A stretch of 64,000 nucleotides of DNA from an uncultured Hungatella sp. (GTDB lineage Bacteria > Bacillota > Clostridia > Lachnospirales > Lachnospiraceae). Location of the stretch: contig CAJUEJ010000002.1 in assembly GCA_910585435.1 (NCBI GenBank), positions 88,165 to 152,164 on the forward strand. The letters run 5' to 3'. Below, piece after piece: positions 35,584 through 44,790 of this stretch. Every line of letters starts with the position of its first letter. Within the stretch, counting starts at the first letter, position 1. The translations under genes and the position numbers were made by a program. A model generated the notes under the pieces. It saw only the letters and a program-made list of their open reading frames with translations. It made no database searches and was not told the origin of the DNA.

Positions 35584-36738
35584 TTAATAGGTGCCATCTG
35601 TGTTAAACACCACGTCCACCGCCTCTTTTTTCCTGGAGGAAGCACGGCGTTTGTTCAGCTCCGCCTGGAACAGATCCTCGTCAAAGGGCAGGTTCACAGC
35701 ATGTCCCAGCCAGCTGGACAGGTGCATTGCATTGGACAGAGTCAGGCCGTTGATTCCCTCCTCGCCGTTGGCGATCAGCGGGGTCCCGTGAAGAATCCTG
35801 CCTGCAAATGCTTTCATCACACCTATATGCTGCTCATTCAATCCATCTGTCTCCACCTCTGTAACCGTACATTCCGGCTTGTCAAAGCCGCCTTTTGCCG
35901 TCTTACAGAATTCCCTCTCGCTGACAGCCAGCTTGTGAAGAACCAGCTTTTCATTCTCGCACACCAGCTTTCCGCCTTCCAGGGTGATCTCAAACCGGTT
36001 GGTTCCCGGGGCGTCGGCAGTGGTTGTGACGAATACACCTGTAGCTCCTCCCGGATATTCCAGATATGCGGTCACATCATCTTCTACCTCAATATCATGC
36101 CACTTTCCGTTATGGCAGAATGCCTGGACTTTAGAGGGCATACCGCAGATCCACTGAAGCAGATCCAGATTGTGGGGACACTGATTCAGAAGAACCCCTC
36201 CGCCTTCTCCGTCCCAGGTAGCGCGCCAGTCGCCGGAATCATAGTAGGACTGTGTCCGGTACCAGTCTGTGATAATCCAGTTTACACGTTTAATCTTTCC
36301 CAGCTCACCGCTCTTTACCAGCTCATGCATCTTGCGGTATACGCAGTTGGTCCTCTGGTTAAACATCATGGCAAACACCTTGTCGCTGGCTTTTGCACGC
36401 TCATTCATGGCACGTACCTGCTTGGTGTATACCCCTGCCGGTTTCTCGCACAGTACATGAAGGTCATGATCCAAAGCATCGATGGACAATTCCGGATGCT
36501 GATAATGAGGCACTGCCACCAGTACCGCATCACAGGTTCCGGAGGCGATCAGATCTTTGCCCTCCTCAAAAACCGTTACATTCTCAGGCAGATTCTCCTT
36601 GCACCAGGTTCTGCGGCTTTCCTTGCGGTCTGCTACGGCTGCCAGTTCCATCTCAGGCACCTTGCCTTCTGCAATGGACTTCGCATGTGTAGTTCCCATG
36701 TTGCCAATTCCGATAATTCCAAGCCTTACCTTTTCCAT
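35584..36738 (-). CDS. Gfo/Idh/MocA family oxidoreductase
   Basis: A 384-residue NAD(P)-dependent dehydrogenase with the Rossmann motif GIIGIGNMG (about 7-15), the CEKPAG motif and the C-terminal beta-sheet domain with LNQCPHNLDLLQWICGMP, where the His is usually catalytic. AAGGAG precedes the ATG. The substrate is unknown; context suggests a uronate-derived or rhamnose-related sugar. It is read after the AraC gene (83 bp) and before the isomerase. Confidence 0.88.
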   Translation of the reverse strand: MEKVRLGIIGIGNMGTTHAKSIAEGKVPEMELAAVADRKESRRTWCKENLPENVTVFEEGKDLIASGTCDAVLVAVPHYQHPELSIDALDHDLHVLCEKPAGVYTKQVRAMNERAKASDKVFAMMFNQRTNCVYRKMHELVKSGELGKIKRVNWIITDWYRTQSYYDSGDWRATWDGEGGGVLLNQCPHNLDLLQWICGMPSKVQAFCHNGKWHDIEVEDDVTAYLEYPGGATGVFVTTTADAPGTNRFEITLEGGKLVCENEKLVLHKLAVSEREFCKTAKGGFDKPECTVTEVETDGLNEQHIGVMKAFAGRILHGTPLIANGEEGINGLTLSNAMHLSSWLGHAVNLPFDEDLFQAELNKRRASSRKKEAVDVVFNTDGTY

Positions 36739-36821
36739 CCTGTCTCTCCTTATTGATTGTTATTTTATGAAGTGTACTTGTGCTTTCATTATATACGCTG
36801 CCGGAAAAATATTCAAGATTT

Positions 36822-37673
36822 TCAGACAGTTATCTTCCGGTATTTTAACGGTGTCATCCCCGCGTATTTTTTAAAGACCCGTTCATAGTAGGTCATATTT
36901 TCAAACCCTAAAAGCTCTGAAATCTCTGTGACAGAATAGCTGCTGTGGCTTAGAAGCTGCTGGGATTTCTTGATTCGGTTAATATTTTTGTACTCATTTA
37001 CCGTGAAGCTGGTTACCTCCCGGAATATCCGGCTTAAATAGGATTTGCTGACATAGAATCTTTTTGCCAGCTCCTCTAGAGACTCTTTGGTCTCCGGATG
37101 GTTCAGAAGATATTCCGCCACCTCGTGGACCTTCTGGTGTTTCCAGGTCTCCACCTTCTGGTTCTCCCCAAGAAAGGGCATGCTCTTCTGGCTGCGCAGC
37201 AGTGTCAGAAAAAGCTCCGCCAGCTTCAGCTTTACTCCCACCTCATACTGGCGCTGCCTTTCCTTCAGCTCCCTCTGTATCTGAAACAGAAGATTCTCTA
37301 TATCAGGCCGATCCTTTTCGGGAATAGACAAAATCATGGCATCCTGGGCATACACTGCCTCCATGCCGCCCATGCCGCAGGCCTTTAAAAAAGGGTCCAT
37401 GGCTTTTTTGTCAATCTGAAGCAGGATCCGGTTGTGGTAGGAGGTTTCCGCCATACTGGTCTTGTGTATCTGATTGGGCCTTATCATCACCACATCCCCG
37501 GCTTTTACCAGATAGGTCTGCCTGTCAATAAAATAGTATCTCTGGCCTTCCAAAAGATAATACAGCTCGTACGTATCATGAAAATGCCTGGCCACCATGG
37601 AATATTCGTAATCCCGGATCACCTGACACACCTCCAGGCCGTCTGTTTTCTCCAGAAACACCACCTTCTCCAT
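36822..37673 (-). CDS. AraC family regulator with N-terminal cupin
   Basis: A 283-residue protein. An AraC-ligand cupin occupies residues 1-140 (HFHDTYELYYLLEGQRYYF, GDVVMIRPNQIH). The C-terminal HTH domain is at about 185-283 (YVSKSYLSRIFREVT, then LLGFENMTYYERVFKKYAGM). It is divergent from the GH4 gene with 142 bp between, and upstream of the Gfo/isomerase pair, so it probably controls one or both. GAGGGGAG precedes the ATG. Confidence 0.9.
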   Translation of the reverse strand: MEKVVFLEKTDGLEVCQVIRDYEYSMVARHFHDTYELYYLLEGQRYYFIDRQTYLVKAGDVVMIRPNQIHKTSMAETSYHNRILLQIDKKAMDPFLKACGMGGMEAVYAQDAMILSIPEKDRPDIENLLFQIQRELKERQRQYEVGVKLKLAELFLTLLRSQKSMPFLGENQKVETWKHQKVHEVAEYLLNHPETKESLEELAKRFYVSKSYLSRIFREVTSFTVNEYKNINRIKKSQQLLSHSSYSVTEISELLGFENMTYYERVFKKYAGMTPLKYRKITV

Positions 37674-37724
37674 AATCTCCCCTCTTTCCCTTATACAGTG
37701 TGTTTTTAAGAAGACAAAAGTATA

Positions 37725-37750
37725 AAAAATCGATTTTTGTGTGCGATTTT
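37725..37750. promoter_or_regulatory. Palindrome and CGATTTT boxes between AraC and GH4 genes
   Basis: AAAAATCGATTTTT at 37725-37738 is a perfect 14-bp palindrome, followed by GCGATTTTATAAG. A TATTAT-like -10 for the GH4 gene lies just downstream. This is the likely binding region for the divergent AraC regulator. Confidence 0.4.
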
Positions 37751-37815
37751 ATAAGTATATTATACACTCTTCTAGTATGATAATCCATAGAAAATATTAC
37801 GCGGAGGAAATTATC

Positions 37816-39213
37816 ATGAAATATGAAAACAACAAAGTATCGGATCTTCAGATTGCCTACATAGGCGGCGGCTCCAGAGGATGGGCCTGGACATTTATGA
37901 CGGATCTGTGCATGGATGATGCGTTAAGCGGCACCATCCGTCTGTATGACATCGATGAGGAGGCGGCCAGACACAACGAGGTCATCGGAAACCATCTGAC
38001 AGAGCGTCCTGACACAGTGGGAAAATGGAACTATACAACCAAAAAGACTATCGGCGAAGCCCTGACCGGCGCGGATTTCGTGGTTATCTCCATCCTGCCC
38101 GGCACCTTTGATGAGATGCAGTCCGACGTCCATCTTCCGGAGCGTCTGGGTATCTACCAGTCTGTTGGCGATACGGCCGGCCCGGGCGGTATCATTCGTG
38201 CCCTCAGGACACTTCCCATGTTTGTGGACATTGCCAATGCCATCAAGACGTATGCGCCTGACGCATGGGTTATCAATTACACCAACCCTATGACCATGTG
38301 CGTGAAGACCCTGTACCATGTGTTCCCGGAAATCAAGGCCTTCGGCTGCTGCCATGAGGTATTCGGCACCCAGAAGGTATTAAAGGGCATCTGTGAGGAA
38401 ACTCTGGGCATCGAAAATATTGACCGCCACGATATTCATGTCAATGTACTGGGCATCAACCATTTCACATGGTTTGATCAGGCTTCCTACAAGGGTATTG
38501 ATCTGTTCCCGGTATACCGTGAATTTATTGATAAGCATTTTGAGGAGGGGTACAATGAGCCGGACAAGAACTGGGCCAACAGCTCCTTCAACTGCGCACA
38601 CAGAGTAAAATTTGACCTGTTCAACCGCTTCGGCCTCATCGCTGCTGCCGGTGACCGCCATCTGGCTGAGTTTATGCCAGGGGATGAGTATCTGAAGGAT
38701 CCCCAAACCGTAGAAAGCTGGAAATTCGGCCTGACCACCGTGGACTGGCGGAAAAATGACTTAAAAGAGCGTCTGGCTAAAAGCGCCCGCCTGGTAAGCG
38801 GTGAGGAGGAGATCAAGCTGACTCCGTCAGGAGAAGAGGGAATCCTTTTAATCAAGGCTCTCTGTGGCCTGGATCGTGTGGTAAGCAATGTAAATATACC
38901 AAACACCAATCTCCAGATTCCCAACCTGCCCAGGACCGCAGTGGTGGAAACCAACGCTGTCTTCAGCCGCGATTCCATCAAGCCTCTGATTGCAGGTGAG
39001 CTTCCTGAAAGTGTGCGGGCACTGATTATGCCTCATGTGGAAAATCATGAATATACTTTGAAGGCCGCTTTAGAGTGTGACCGCGAATCTGTCTACAAGG
39101 CATTCTTAAACGATCCCCAGGTAAAGGGACGGGCCAGCGAGGAAGACGTAAAGAAGCTGGTTGACGACATGATTGCCAATACCATCAAATACCTGCCAAA
39201 AGGCTGGAAATAA
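37816..39213 (+). CDS. GH4 family glycosidase, probable alpha-galacturonidase (CHEV motif)
   Basis: A 465-residue NAD- and Mn-dependent glycosidase. AYIGGGSRGWAWTF binds NAD. VGDTAGPGGIIRALR, NYTNPMTM and GINHFTWF are conserved GH4 parts. The metal/active-site motif reads CHEV (within GCCHEVFG), which published work on GH4 associates with alpha-galacturonidases; alpha-galactosidases have CHSV. GGAGG lies 8 nt before the ATG at 37816. It would split galacturonate from pectic oligosaccharides after GH105 action. Specificity rests on the motif and context. Confidence 0.9.
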   Translation: MKYENNKVSDLQIAYIGGGSRGWAWTFMTDLCMDDALSGTIRLYDIDEEAARHNEVIGNHLTERPDTVGKWNYTTKKTIGEALTGADFVVISILPGTFDEMQSDVHLPERLGIYQSVGDTAGPGGIIRALRTLPMFVDIANAIKTYAPDAWVINYTNPMTMCVKTLYHVFPEIKAFGCCHEVFGTQKVLKGICEETLGIENIDRHDIHVNVLGINHFTWFDQASYKGIDLFPVYREFIDKHFEEGYNEPDKNWANSSFNCAHRVKFDLFNRFGLIAAAGDRHLAEFMPGDEYLKDPQTVESWKFGLTTVDWRKNDLKERLAKSARLVSGEEEIKLTPSGEEGILLIKALCGLDRVVSNVNIPNTNLQIPNLPRTAVVETNAVFSRDSIKPLIAGELPESVRALIMPHVENHEYTLKAALECDRESVYKAFLNDPQVKGRASEEDVKKLVDDMIANTIKYLPKGWK

Positions 39214-39250
39214 AATACGCTGAAACACTGTGCCCCCTGGCACGTATGTA

Positions 39251-39286
39251 AAAAGCAGGAGAACCCCTGAAAGGTCTCCTGCTTTT
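39251..39286. terminator. Bidirectional terminator between GH4 and NSS transporter genes
   Basis: AAAAGCAGGAGA and TCTCCTGCTTTT form a 12-bp stem closed by CC/GG. The A and T tails at each end allow use from both strands. Confidence 0.88.
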
Positions 39287-39368
39287 ATTATACAGCAATA
39301 CAGCTGATTGCATCCTGTGAAACAAAAGCGCTCCGGCGCAAGAATCCGGCTCGCCGGACCTTTGTCCT

Positions 39369-40736
39369 CTATTTGAAAAAGGATATATATCCGCCTATGA
39401 AAACCACCAACACAATAACCGGCAGCACATAGCTGATATATTTTCTGGCCCACTTAGGGTATGGAAGCCCTTTTCCGATGGAGGTCTCCTCATAAAATTT
39501 GTCCCAGCCCCACCCGTAACGTCTGGTGCAGAATAAAAGGAACACCAGACTGCCAAGGGGCAGGATGTTGTTGCTCAGCACAAAATCCTCCAGATCCAGA
39601 ATGCTGGTGCCTGCCCCAAGGGGCTGGAAGCCCTGCCACAGGTTGAAGCCCAGCACACAGGGCATAGATAAAATGGTCACAAACACAAAATTGACCACCA
39701 CAGATTTTTTTCTGCTACAGCCGGTGAGATCCATGCCGTAGGTTATGATATTCTCGATCACGGCAATCACCGTGGACAGGGCGGCAAACAGCATAAACAG
39801 GAAAAACAGGCTTCCCCAGAATCTTCCTCCGCCCATAACATTGAATATATTGGGCAGCGTGATAAACAGCAGATTGGGCCCGCTGTCCGGGTTCACCCCG
39901 AAGCTGAAGCAGGCCGGGAAAATAATCAAGCCCGCAATCAAGGCAACCACTGTGTCAAGGACTCCCATGTAGATGGCGTCACTGGTCAGGGAATGGCTTT
40001 TATCGATGCGGCTTCCAAAGACAGACAGGGCGCCGATACCGATGCTCAGGGTAAAGAAAGCCTGTCCCATGGCTGCAAAGACGCTCTCCCCTATACCTGC
40101 CTCCCACATGGCGGAAAAATCCGGATACAGATAATATTTTAATCCGGCCTCAGCCCCCGGAAGGGTAACCGCCCGTATAGCCAGAGCGATCAAAAGCACC
40201 AGAAGGACGGACATCATCATCTTTGTGACACGCTCCACCCCTTTTTGCAGCCCGATACCGCAGATGGCAAACGCGGCTATAATCACCAGAACCGCACATA
40301 CAGCCATGACTCCGGGATTTCCTAAAAGCCCGGTAAAGGTCTGGGCCACCTCATCCGACGTAAGCCCCTGAAAATTCCCCTTCAGCATTTCGAAGAAATA
40401 GTACAGAAGCCAGCCGCTTATAACCGTATAAAACATCATCAGAAGATAATTGCCGATGATGGCAGCATATTTATAGTAATGCCACTTTGTTCCCTTTGGC
40501 TCCAGGATATCAAAAGAAAGGGCCGTACTTCTCTGGCTGGCACGTCCCACGGCAAATTCCATGACAACGATAGGAAGCCCTAAAATCACCAGAAAAAGCA
40601 GGTACAGCAAAACAAAGGAAGCGCCGCCGTATTTCCCCGTTATATACGGGAAGCGCCAGATATTGCCCAAGCCTATGGAACATGCGGCTGTAATCAGAAT
40701 AAAACCTAATCTTGATGAGAAATGCTCTCTCTCCAT
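39369..40736 (-). CDS. Sodium-dependent transporter, neurotransmitter:sodium symporter (NSS) family
   Basis: A 455-residue membrane protein with about 11-12 helices. The N-terminal helix motif GLGNIWRFPYITGKYGG is the sodium and substrate site of the LeuT/SNF family. Bacterial members import amino acids or related amines; the substrate here is unknown. A strong promoter lies at 40818-40846, and the leader can form two mutually exclusive hairpins. It is convergent with the GH4 gene and unlikely to be part of the pectin island. Confidence 0.93.
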   Translation of the reverse strand: MEREHFSSRLGFILITAACSIGLGNIWRFPYITGKYGGASFVLLYLLFLVILGLPIVVMEFAVGRASQRSTALSFDILEPKGTKWHYYKYAAIIGNYLLMMFYTVISGWLLYYFFEMLKGNFQGLTSDEVAQTFTGLLGNPGVMAVCAVLVIIAAFAICGIGLQKGVERVTKMMMSVLLVLLIALAIRAVTLPGAEAGLKYYLYPDFSAMWEAGIGESVFAAMGQAFFTLSIGIGALSVFGSRIDKSHSLTSDAIYMGVLDTVVALIAGLIIFPACFSFGVNPDSGPNLLFITLPNIFNVMGGGRFWGSLFFLFMLFAALSTVIAVIENIITYGMDLTGCSRKKSVVVNFVFVTILSMPCVLGFNLWQGFQPLGAGTSILDLEDFVLSNNILPLGSLVFLLFCTRRYGWGWDKFYEETSIGKGLPYPKWARKYISYVLPVIVLVVFIGGYISFFK

Positions 40737-40766
40737 AACTCATTCATCTCCAATCTCTCGTTTGCT

Positions 40767-40810
40767 CCCCTGCCTTTCAAAAGCCTGTCTTTAAACATGG
40801 AGACAGGGGG
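40767..40810 (-). promoter_or_regulatory. NSS transporter leader with competing stems
   Basis: On the minus strand CCCCCTGTC (40802-40810) can pair either with GACAGG (40784-40789) or with CAGGGG (40767-40772), but not both. This lies at the very 5' end of the predicted transcript. It does not match the glycine riboswitch consensus as far as I can see. Confidence 0.35.
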
Positions 40811-40817
40811 TTATATA

Positions 40818-40846
40818 ATCATACAATAGCAGGCATTTCTTGTCAA
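40818..40846 (-). promoter_or_regulatory. Promoter of the NSS transporter gene
   Basis: TTGACA (40841-40846), a 17-bp spacer and TATGAT (40818-40823) on the minus strand, near consensus. Confidence 0.75.
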
Positions 40847-40861
40847 CAAATAAGGTTGCGG

Positions 40862-40890
40862 TTGTAAGGCCCAAAAAATCGTGTTATAGT
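40862..40890 (+). promoter_or_regulatory. Promoter of the yhaO-yhaN operon
   Basis: TTGTAA at 40862-40867, 17 bp, then TATAGT at 40885-40890, about 32 bp before the yhaO GTG. It is back to back with the NSS promoter. Confidence 0.65.
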
Positions 40891-40922
40891 AATACAAATA
40901 TAAGAAAGGACTCTGTACAGCA

Positions 40923-42017
40923 GTGAAAATTATTCATTGTGCCGATCTTCATCTGGATTCAAAGATGAATTCCAATTTTGATAAAATAAAATCCAAAGAG
41001 AGGAAATCCGAAATCCTCAGAACCTTTGAGCGGATGGTGGAGTATGCCTCCGCACAGGAGGTTCAGGCGATTCTCATCGCCGGCGACATGTTTGACACCA
41101 GAAATATTTCCGCCTCTGTCAGGAACACGGTGCTGTTCTCCATAACAAGCCACCCTCTGATCACCTTTTATTATCTGAGGGGAAACCACGACACGGACAA
41201 TTTCCTTTCCGGCCTGGAGGAGCTTCCCCCAAATTTAAAGCTGTTTGGCTCCCGGTGGACTGGGTATCAGCAAGACGGTATTACCATATCCGGCATTGAG
41301 CTGACTTCTGAAAACGCAGGCTCTGCCTATGTATCCCTGGTACTGAATGTCCAGAATTTCAATATCGTCATGCTCCACGGCCAGGAATCTGAGAGCAATT
41401 CCAGGGATAAGACCCTGCATATTAATCTGAAGGCATTAAAAAATAAGGGCATCGACTACTTGGCTTTAGGACACGTCCACGGATACAAAAAGGGGGCTCT
41501 GGATGCCCGGGGTACCTACTGCTATCCGGGATGCCTGGAGGGCAGAGGCTTTGACGAGTGCGGCAGCCACGGCTTTGTGGTTCTGGATATTGATACCTCT
41601 TCCGGAAGCTGCACCCACACCTTTGTCCCCTTTGCCAGCAGAACCTTATATACGGTTACTGCAGATGTCACGGACTGCCAGACCACGGCCCAGATGGCTT
41701 CCAGGATTGACGCCTCTTTAAAGGAGGCAGGGTGCAGCCTTGACAGCCTGATAAAAATCATTCTCACTGGCAGCCTGGATGTGGAGTGTGAAAAAGATGT
41801 GGAGTATCTTCTGTCCCGCTTCGGATCCCAGTACTATTTTGTAAAGATATACGACGAGACATATTTAAAAATTGAAACTGACGCCTATCTGTTTGACAGA
41901 TCCTTAAAGGGTGAGTTTGCCCGGCTGGTCATGGAAGATCCGCAGCTGACGGAGGATGATAAAAAGATGATTATCCGTTATGGGTTTCAGGCCATCGCAG
42001 GAGAGGAGGTCCTGTAA
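40923..42017 (+). CDS. yhaO: DNA repair exonuclease, SbcD/YhaO-like metallophosphoesterase
   Basis: A 364-residue calcineurin-like phosphoesterase. Metal motifs appear in order: HCADLHLDSKM, LIAGDMFDTRN, LRGNHDTDNF, VMLHGQES and LALGHVHGYK. It is the nuclease partner of the YhaN ATPase encoded 2 bp downstream, together resembling SbcCD/Mre11-Rad50. Translation starts at a GTG, with AAGGA 12 nt upstream; no better ATG lies before the first metal motif. Confidence 0.88.
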   Translation: MKIIHCADLHLDSKMNSNFDKIKSKERKSEILRTFERMVEYASAQEVQAILIAGDMFDTRNISASVRNTVLFSITSHPLITFYYLRGNHDTDNFLSGLEELPPNLKLFGSRWTGYQQDGITISGIELTSENAGSAYVSLVLNVQNFNIVMLHGQESESNSRDKTLHINLKALKNKGIDYLALGHVHGYKKGALDARGTYCYPGCLEGRGFDECGSHGFVVLDIDTSSGSCTHTFVPFASRTLYTVTADVTDCQTTAQMASRIDASLKEAGCSLDSLIKIILTGSLDVECEKDVEYLLSRFGSQYYFVKIYDETYLKIETDAYLFDRSLKGEFARLVMEDPQLTEDDKKMIIRYGFQAIAGEEVL

Positions 42018-42019
42018 CC

Positions 42020-44683
42020 ATGAGATTAATATCCTGCCACATTGAAAATTTCGGAAAGCTGACAGACTGTTCTCTGGATTTCTCCCCGGATTTCCATATG
42101 ATTTGTGAGGAAAACGGATGGGGAAAAAGCACTTTCTGCGCATTTATAAGAGCCATGTTTTACGGCCTGGAGGGGGAGCGGAAAAGAAGCATTGAAGAAA
42201 ACGAGAGAAAACGGTATAAGCCCTGGCAGGGAGGTGTCTTTGGCGGCTGGCTGATTTTTGAGACCCATGGAAAAAGGTACAAGGTTTCCCGGATATTTTA
42301 TGACAAGGAGTCTAAGGATCAGTTCGAGTTAAGGGACGCCAGCACCAATACGCTGTCAGGAGATTACACAAAGGATCTGGGAAAAGAGCTGTTTAAAATA
42401 AACAGGGACTCCTTTATGAGAACTGTATTTATCGGGCAGAACAGCTGTGAGACTGAAGCTACCACAGATATTAACGCCCGGATCGGAACCCTGACAGATA
42501 ATTCCCATGACTTAAACAGCTATGAGGCTGCCAGCGCACGGCTAGGAGCAATCATCAATAAGCTGACGCCCTCCAGAATGACAGGCTCTCTTGCCAAGCG
42601 GCGGGAGCAAATTGCACGGCTGGAAAGAATCGTCCAGGAGGGCAGCCAGATACAGGACAGCATCGAAACCTATGAAGCATACCTCCACGGGGAGGCCGAC
42701 AGGTACGAGAAATTACGCGGCCAGATAAAGGAGGCAGGCAGCTGGCAGACCACTGTCACCAAATACCAGAACATAGAGGCCAAACGAGAGCAATGGATCC
42801 ACCTGAAAGACACAGCGGCAGCCAGAATTCTGGAGTGCAACAAAGCAGGCGAAGCATTTCCGGGGGATATTCCTTCTATGGAGCAGATAGAAGAACAGCT
42901 TGCTGCCTGCACTTTCCTGGATCGGGCTGCTGAGCGGATCTCCTTTCGCCAGCTAAATCAACAGGAAAAAGAAGAGCTTTCCCGGCTGCGGGCCCTTTTT
43001 TCCCAAGGTGTTCCCGGGCCCCAGGTCATGGATGAGATGCTCCGGTCAGCCACACAGCTGAGAGCCCTTCGCCAGGAGTATGGGGATGAGCAGCCAGGCC
43101 CTGATGAAATGTCTGAGCTCAGACGGCTGGAGCCATATTGGGAACAGGACAGGGAGGATATCTCTGTCGTCATCAGTCAGTGGAATCTGAGAAACACCAA
43201 AAAAACGGCTTTGCCGTCAAAGCAGGCAGCCCTGACAGCGTTGAGGGCCTCCACTGCTTCTGCCTCCAGGCCCGGGAAAGGGCTGTTTGTTCTGGCCGGG
43301 GCCGGGGCTGTAGCTGTTCTTCTGGGCATTGCCCTTCTCGCCTTCTCCCAGCCGGTTCCAGGGTTTTCTCTGGCAGGCGCAGGGGTGCTTCTTTTGATGG
43401 CGGGGCTGCTTCCCCTTATGGCAGGGCTGTTTTCCCGCAGAAAAAAGGAAGCTTTGTCTTCGTCTGCCATGCTCCAGCAGCTGGAGGCGCTTGAAGAGGC
43501 CATGGCAGAGGACATTGCATTTATCGGCAAAGCAGATATGGAGGTGGAAGCCTGTCTCCGAAATCACGGGCGGGAATTTGATGAAGCCACAGCCTCGTCT
43601 GTGCTTCAAATGCTGATGGAAGAGTCTCTTCGCTATTCTGATTTGAAAAGAAGGTATGAACGAAGCAGAAATTCTCCCCTGTCCGGCCAGATAAAAAGGC
43701 TGCGGGAAAAGCTGTGGGGATTTTTAGAAGGCTACGGGATTTCTCCTGAGGAAAACCGTTTTACAGAGGATCTGTATCTGCTAAAAGACAAGGCGGCCAG
43801 GCTGGAGCTCCTGATACAGAAAGAAGCAGACTTTGAGAGTGCCAGCTCTTCTTACAGGAACATATCCGCAGGAATCCGGAAATTTTTAGAAGCCTGCGGC
43901 TATACTCCTGGCCAGGACTTAAGGGCCCAGCTGGAGTCTCTCCGCAACAGCCTGGACGAATTGCAAAGCTCCCAGAGACTCTATTCCCAGGCTCTGGCAG
44001 ACTTAAGAGATTTCGAATCCAGGACAGACAGGGCGGCTCTGGAGGAAATCGCCTCAGAAAAACAGTTTTCTGAGACAGAGCTTCCTTCCCTGGAAAAGCT
44101 GAACCAGAAAATATTAGATCTCACAAATGACATGGAAAGCTGTCACCACGCCATCAGCGAGTACAATAAAACCCTGGAGAATCTTCAGGGGCAGTATGAT
44201 GAGTGGATGCAAAACAAGGAAGAGCTGAATCAGTTAAAAGAACTGCAGAAAGCAGAAAGCACCAAGTATGAGTATATTCTGAAAGCTCACGAGTATCTGT
44301 CCCGGGCCAGAGAATCCATGACTGCCAAGTATGCAGCTCCTGTTTTTCAGGCCTTCTGTAAATATTTTGAATCCATCACCGGTGGGCAGGCAGACTATAT
44401 TCACATAGATGCCAACATGGAAGTGACCGTTGAACAGCTGGGCCTCCAAAGAGAGCTTCAGGCTTTCAGCTGGGGTTACCGGGATCTCATCGGTATCTGC
44501 CTGCGGGCTGCTCTCGTTGATGCCATGTATCAGGAGGAGGCCCCGGTTCTGATTATGGATGACCCATTCACCAACTTAGATGACCAGAAGCTTCCTGCCG
44601 CCAAAAGATTTTTAAGGGAGCTTTCAAAAAAGTACCAGATCATCTACTTTACCTGCAGCAGTTCACGGGGCTTCTCTTTATAA
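42020..44683 (+). CDS. yhaN: YhaN-like coiled-coil ATPase (SbcC/Rad50-related)
   Basis: An 887-residue protein. The N-terminal ATP-binding loop reads CEENGWGKST, lacking the first Gly of the usual GxxxxGKS. Long coiled coils (about 190-400 and 480-770) flank two hydrophobic helices at about 415-470, where a hook would be expected; B. subtilis YhaN has a similar central membrane region. The C-terminal lobe has SWGYRDLIG in place of the ABC signature and VLIMDDPFTNLDD as Walker B. With YhaO it probably processes DNA ends, perhaps at the membrane. Confidence 0.87.
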   Translation: MRLISCHIENFGKLTDCSLDFSPDFHMICEENGWGKSTFCAFIRAMFYGLEGERKRSIEENERKRYKPWQGGVFGGWLIFETHGKRYKVSRIFYDKESKDQFELRDASTNTLSGDYTKDLGKELFKINRDSFMRTVFIGQNSCETEATTDINARIGTLTDNSHDLNSYEAASARLGAIINKLTPSRMTGSLAKRREQIARLERIVQEGSQIQDSIETYEAYLHGEADRYEKLRGQIKEAGSWQTTVTKYQNIEAKREQWIHLKDTAAARILECNKAGEAFPGDIPSMEQIEEQLAACTFLDRAAERISFRQLNQQEKEELSRLRALFSQGVPGPQVMDEMLRSATQLRALRQEYGDEQPGPDEMSELRRLEPYWEQDREDISVVISQWNLRNTKKTALPSKQAALTALRASTASASRPGKGLFVLAGAGAVAVLLGIALLAFSQPVPGFSLAGAGVLLLMAGLLPLMAGLFSRRKKEALSSSAMLQQLEALEEAMAEDIAFIGKADMEVEACLRNHGREFDEATASSVLQMLMEESLRYSDLKRRYERSRNSPLSGQIKRLREKLWGFLEGYGISPEENRFTEDLYLLKDKAARLELLIQKEADFESASSSYRNISAGIRKFLEACGYTPGQDLRAQLESLRNSLDELQSSQRLYSQALADLRDFESRTDRAALEEIASEKQFSETELPSLEKLNQKILDLTNDMESCHHAISEYNKTLENLQGQYDEWMQNKEELNQLKELQKAESTKYEYILKAHEYLSRARESMTAKYAAPVFQAFCKYFESITGGQADYIHIDANMEVTVEQLGLQRELQAFSWGYRDLIGICLRAALVDAMYQEEAPVLIMDDPFTNLDDQKLPAAKRFLRELSKKYQIIYFTCSSSRGFSL

Positions 44684-44790
44684 AGCTTTGGTACATGTCA
44701 CTATGACATAACAGTTCAGATAGGTCTGCGCATTCACCGCGCTGACCGTACGAAAGCGTAATGGCAACAGGCATGTCAGAAGGCGGCAGT

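Noticed and set aside
35701..36756. A 351-codon plus-strand open frame opposite the Gfo/Idh oxidoreductase
   Set aside because: It lies fully antisense to a well-supported gene, has no family motifs and a biased composition. It is a shadow frame.
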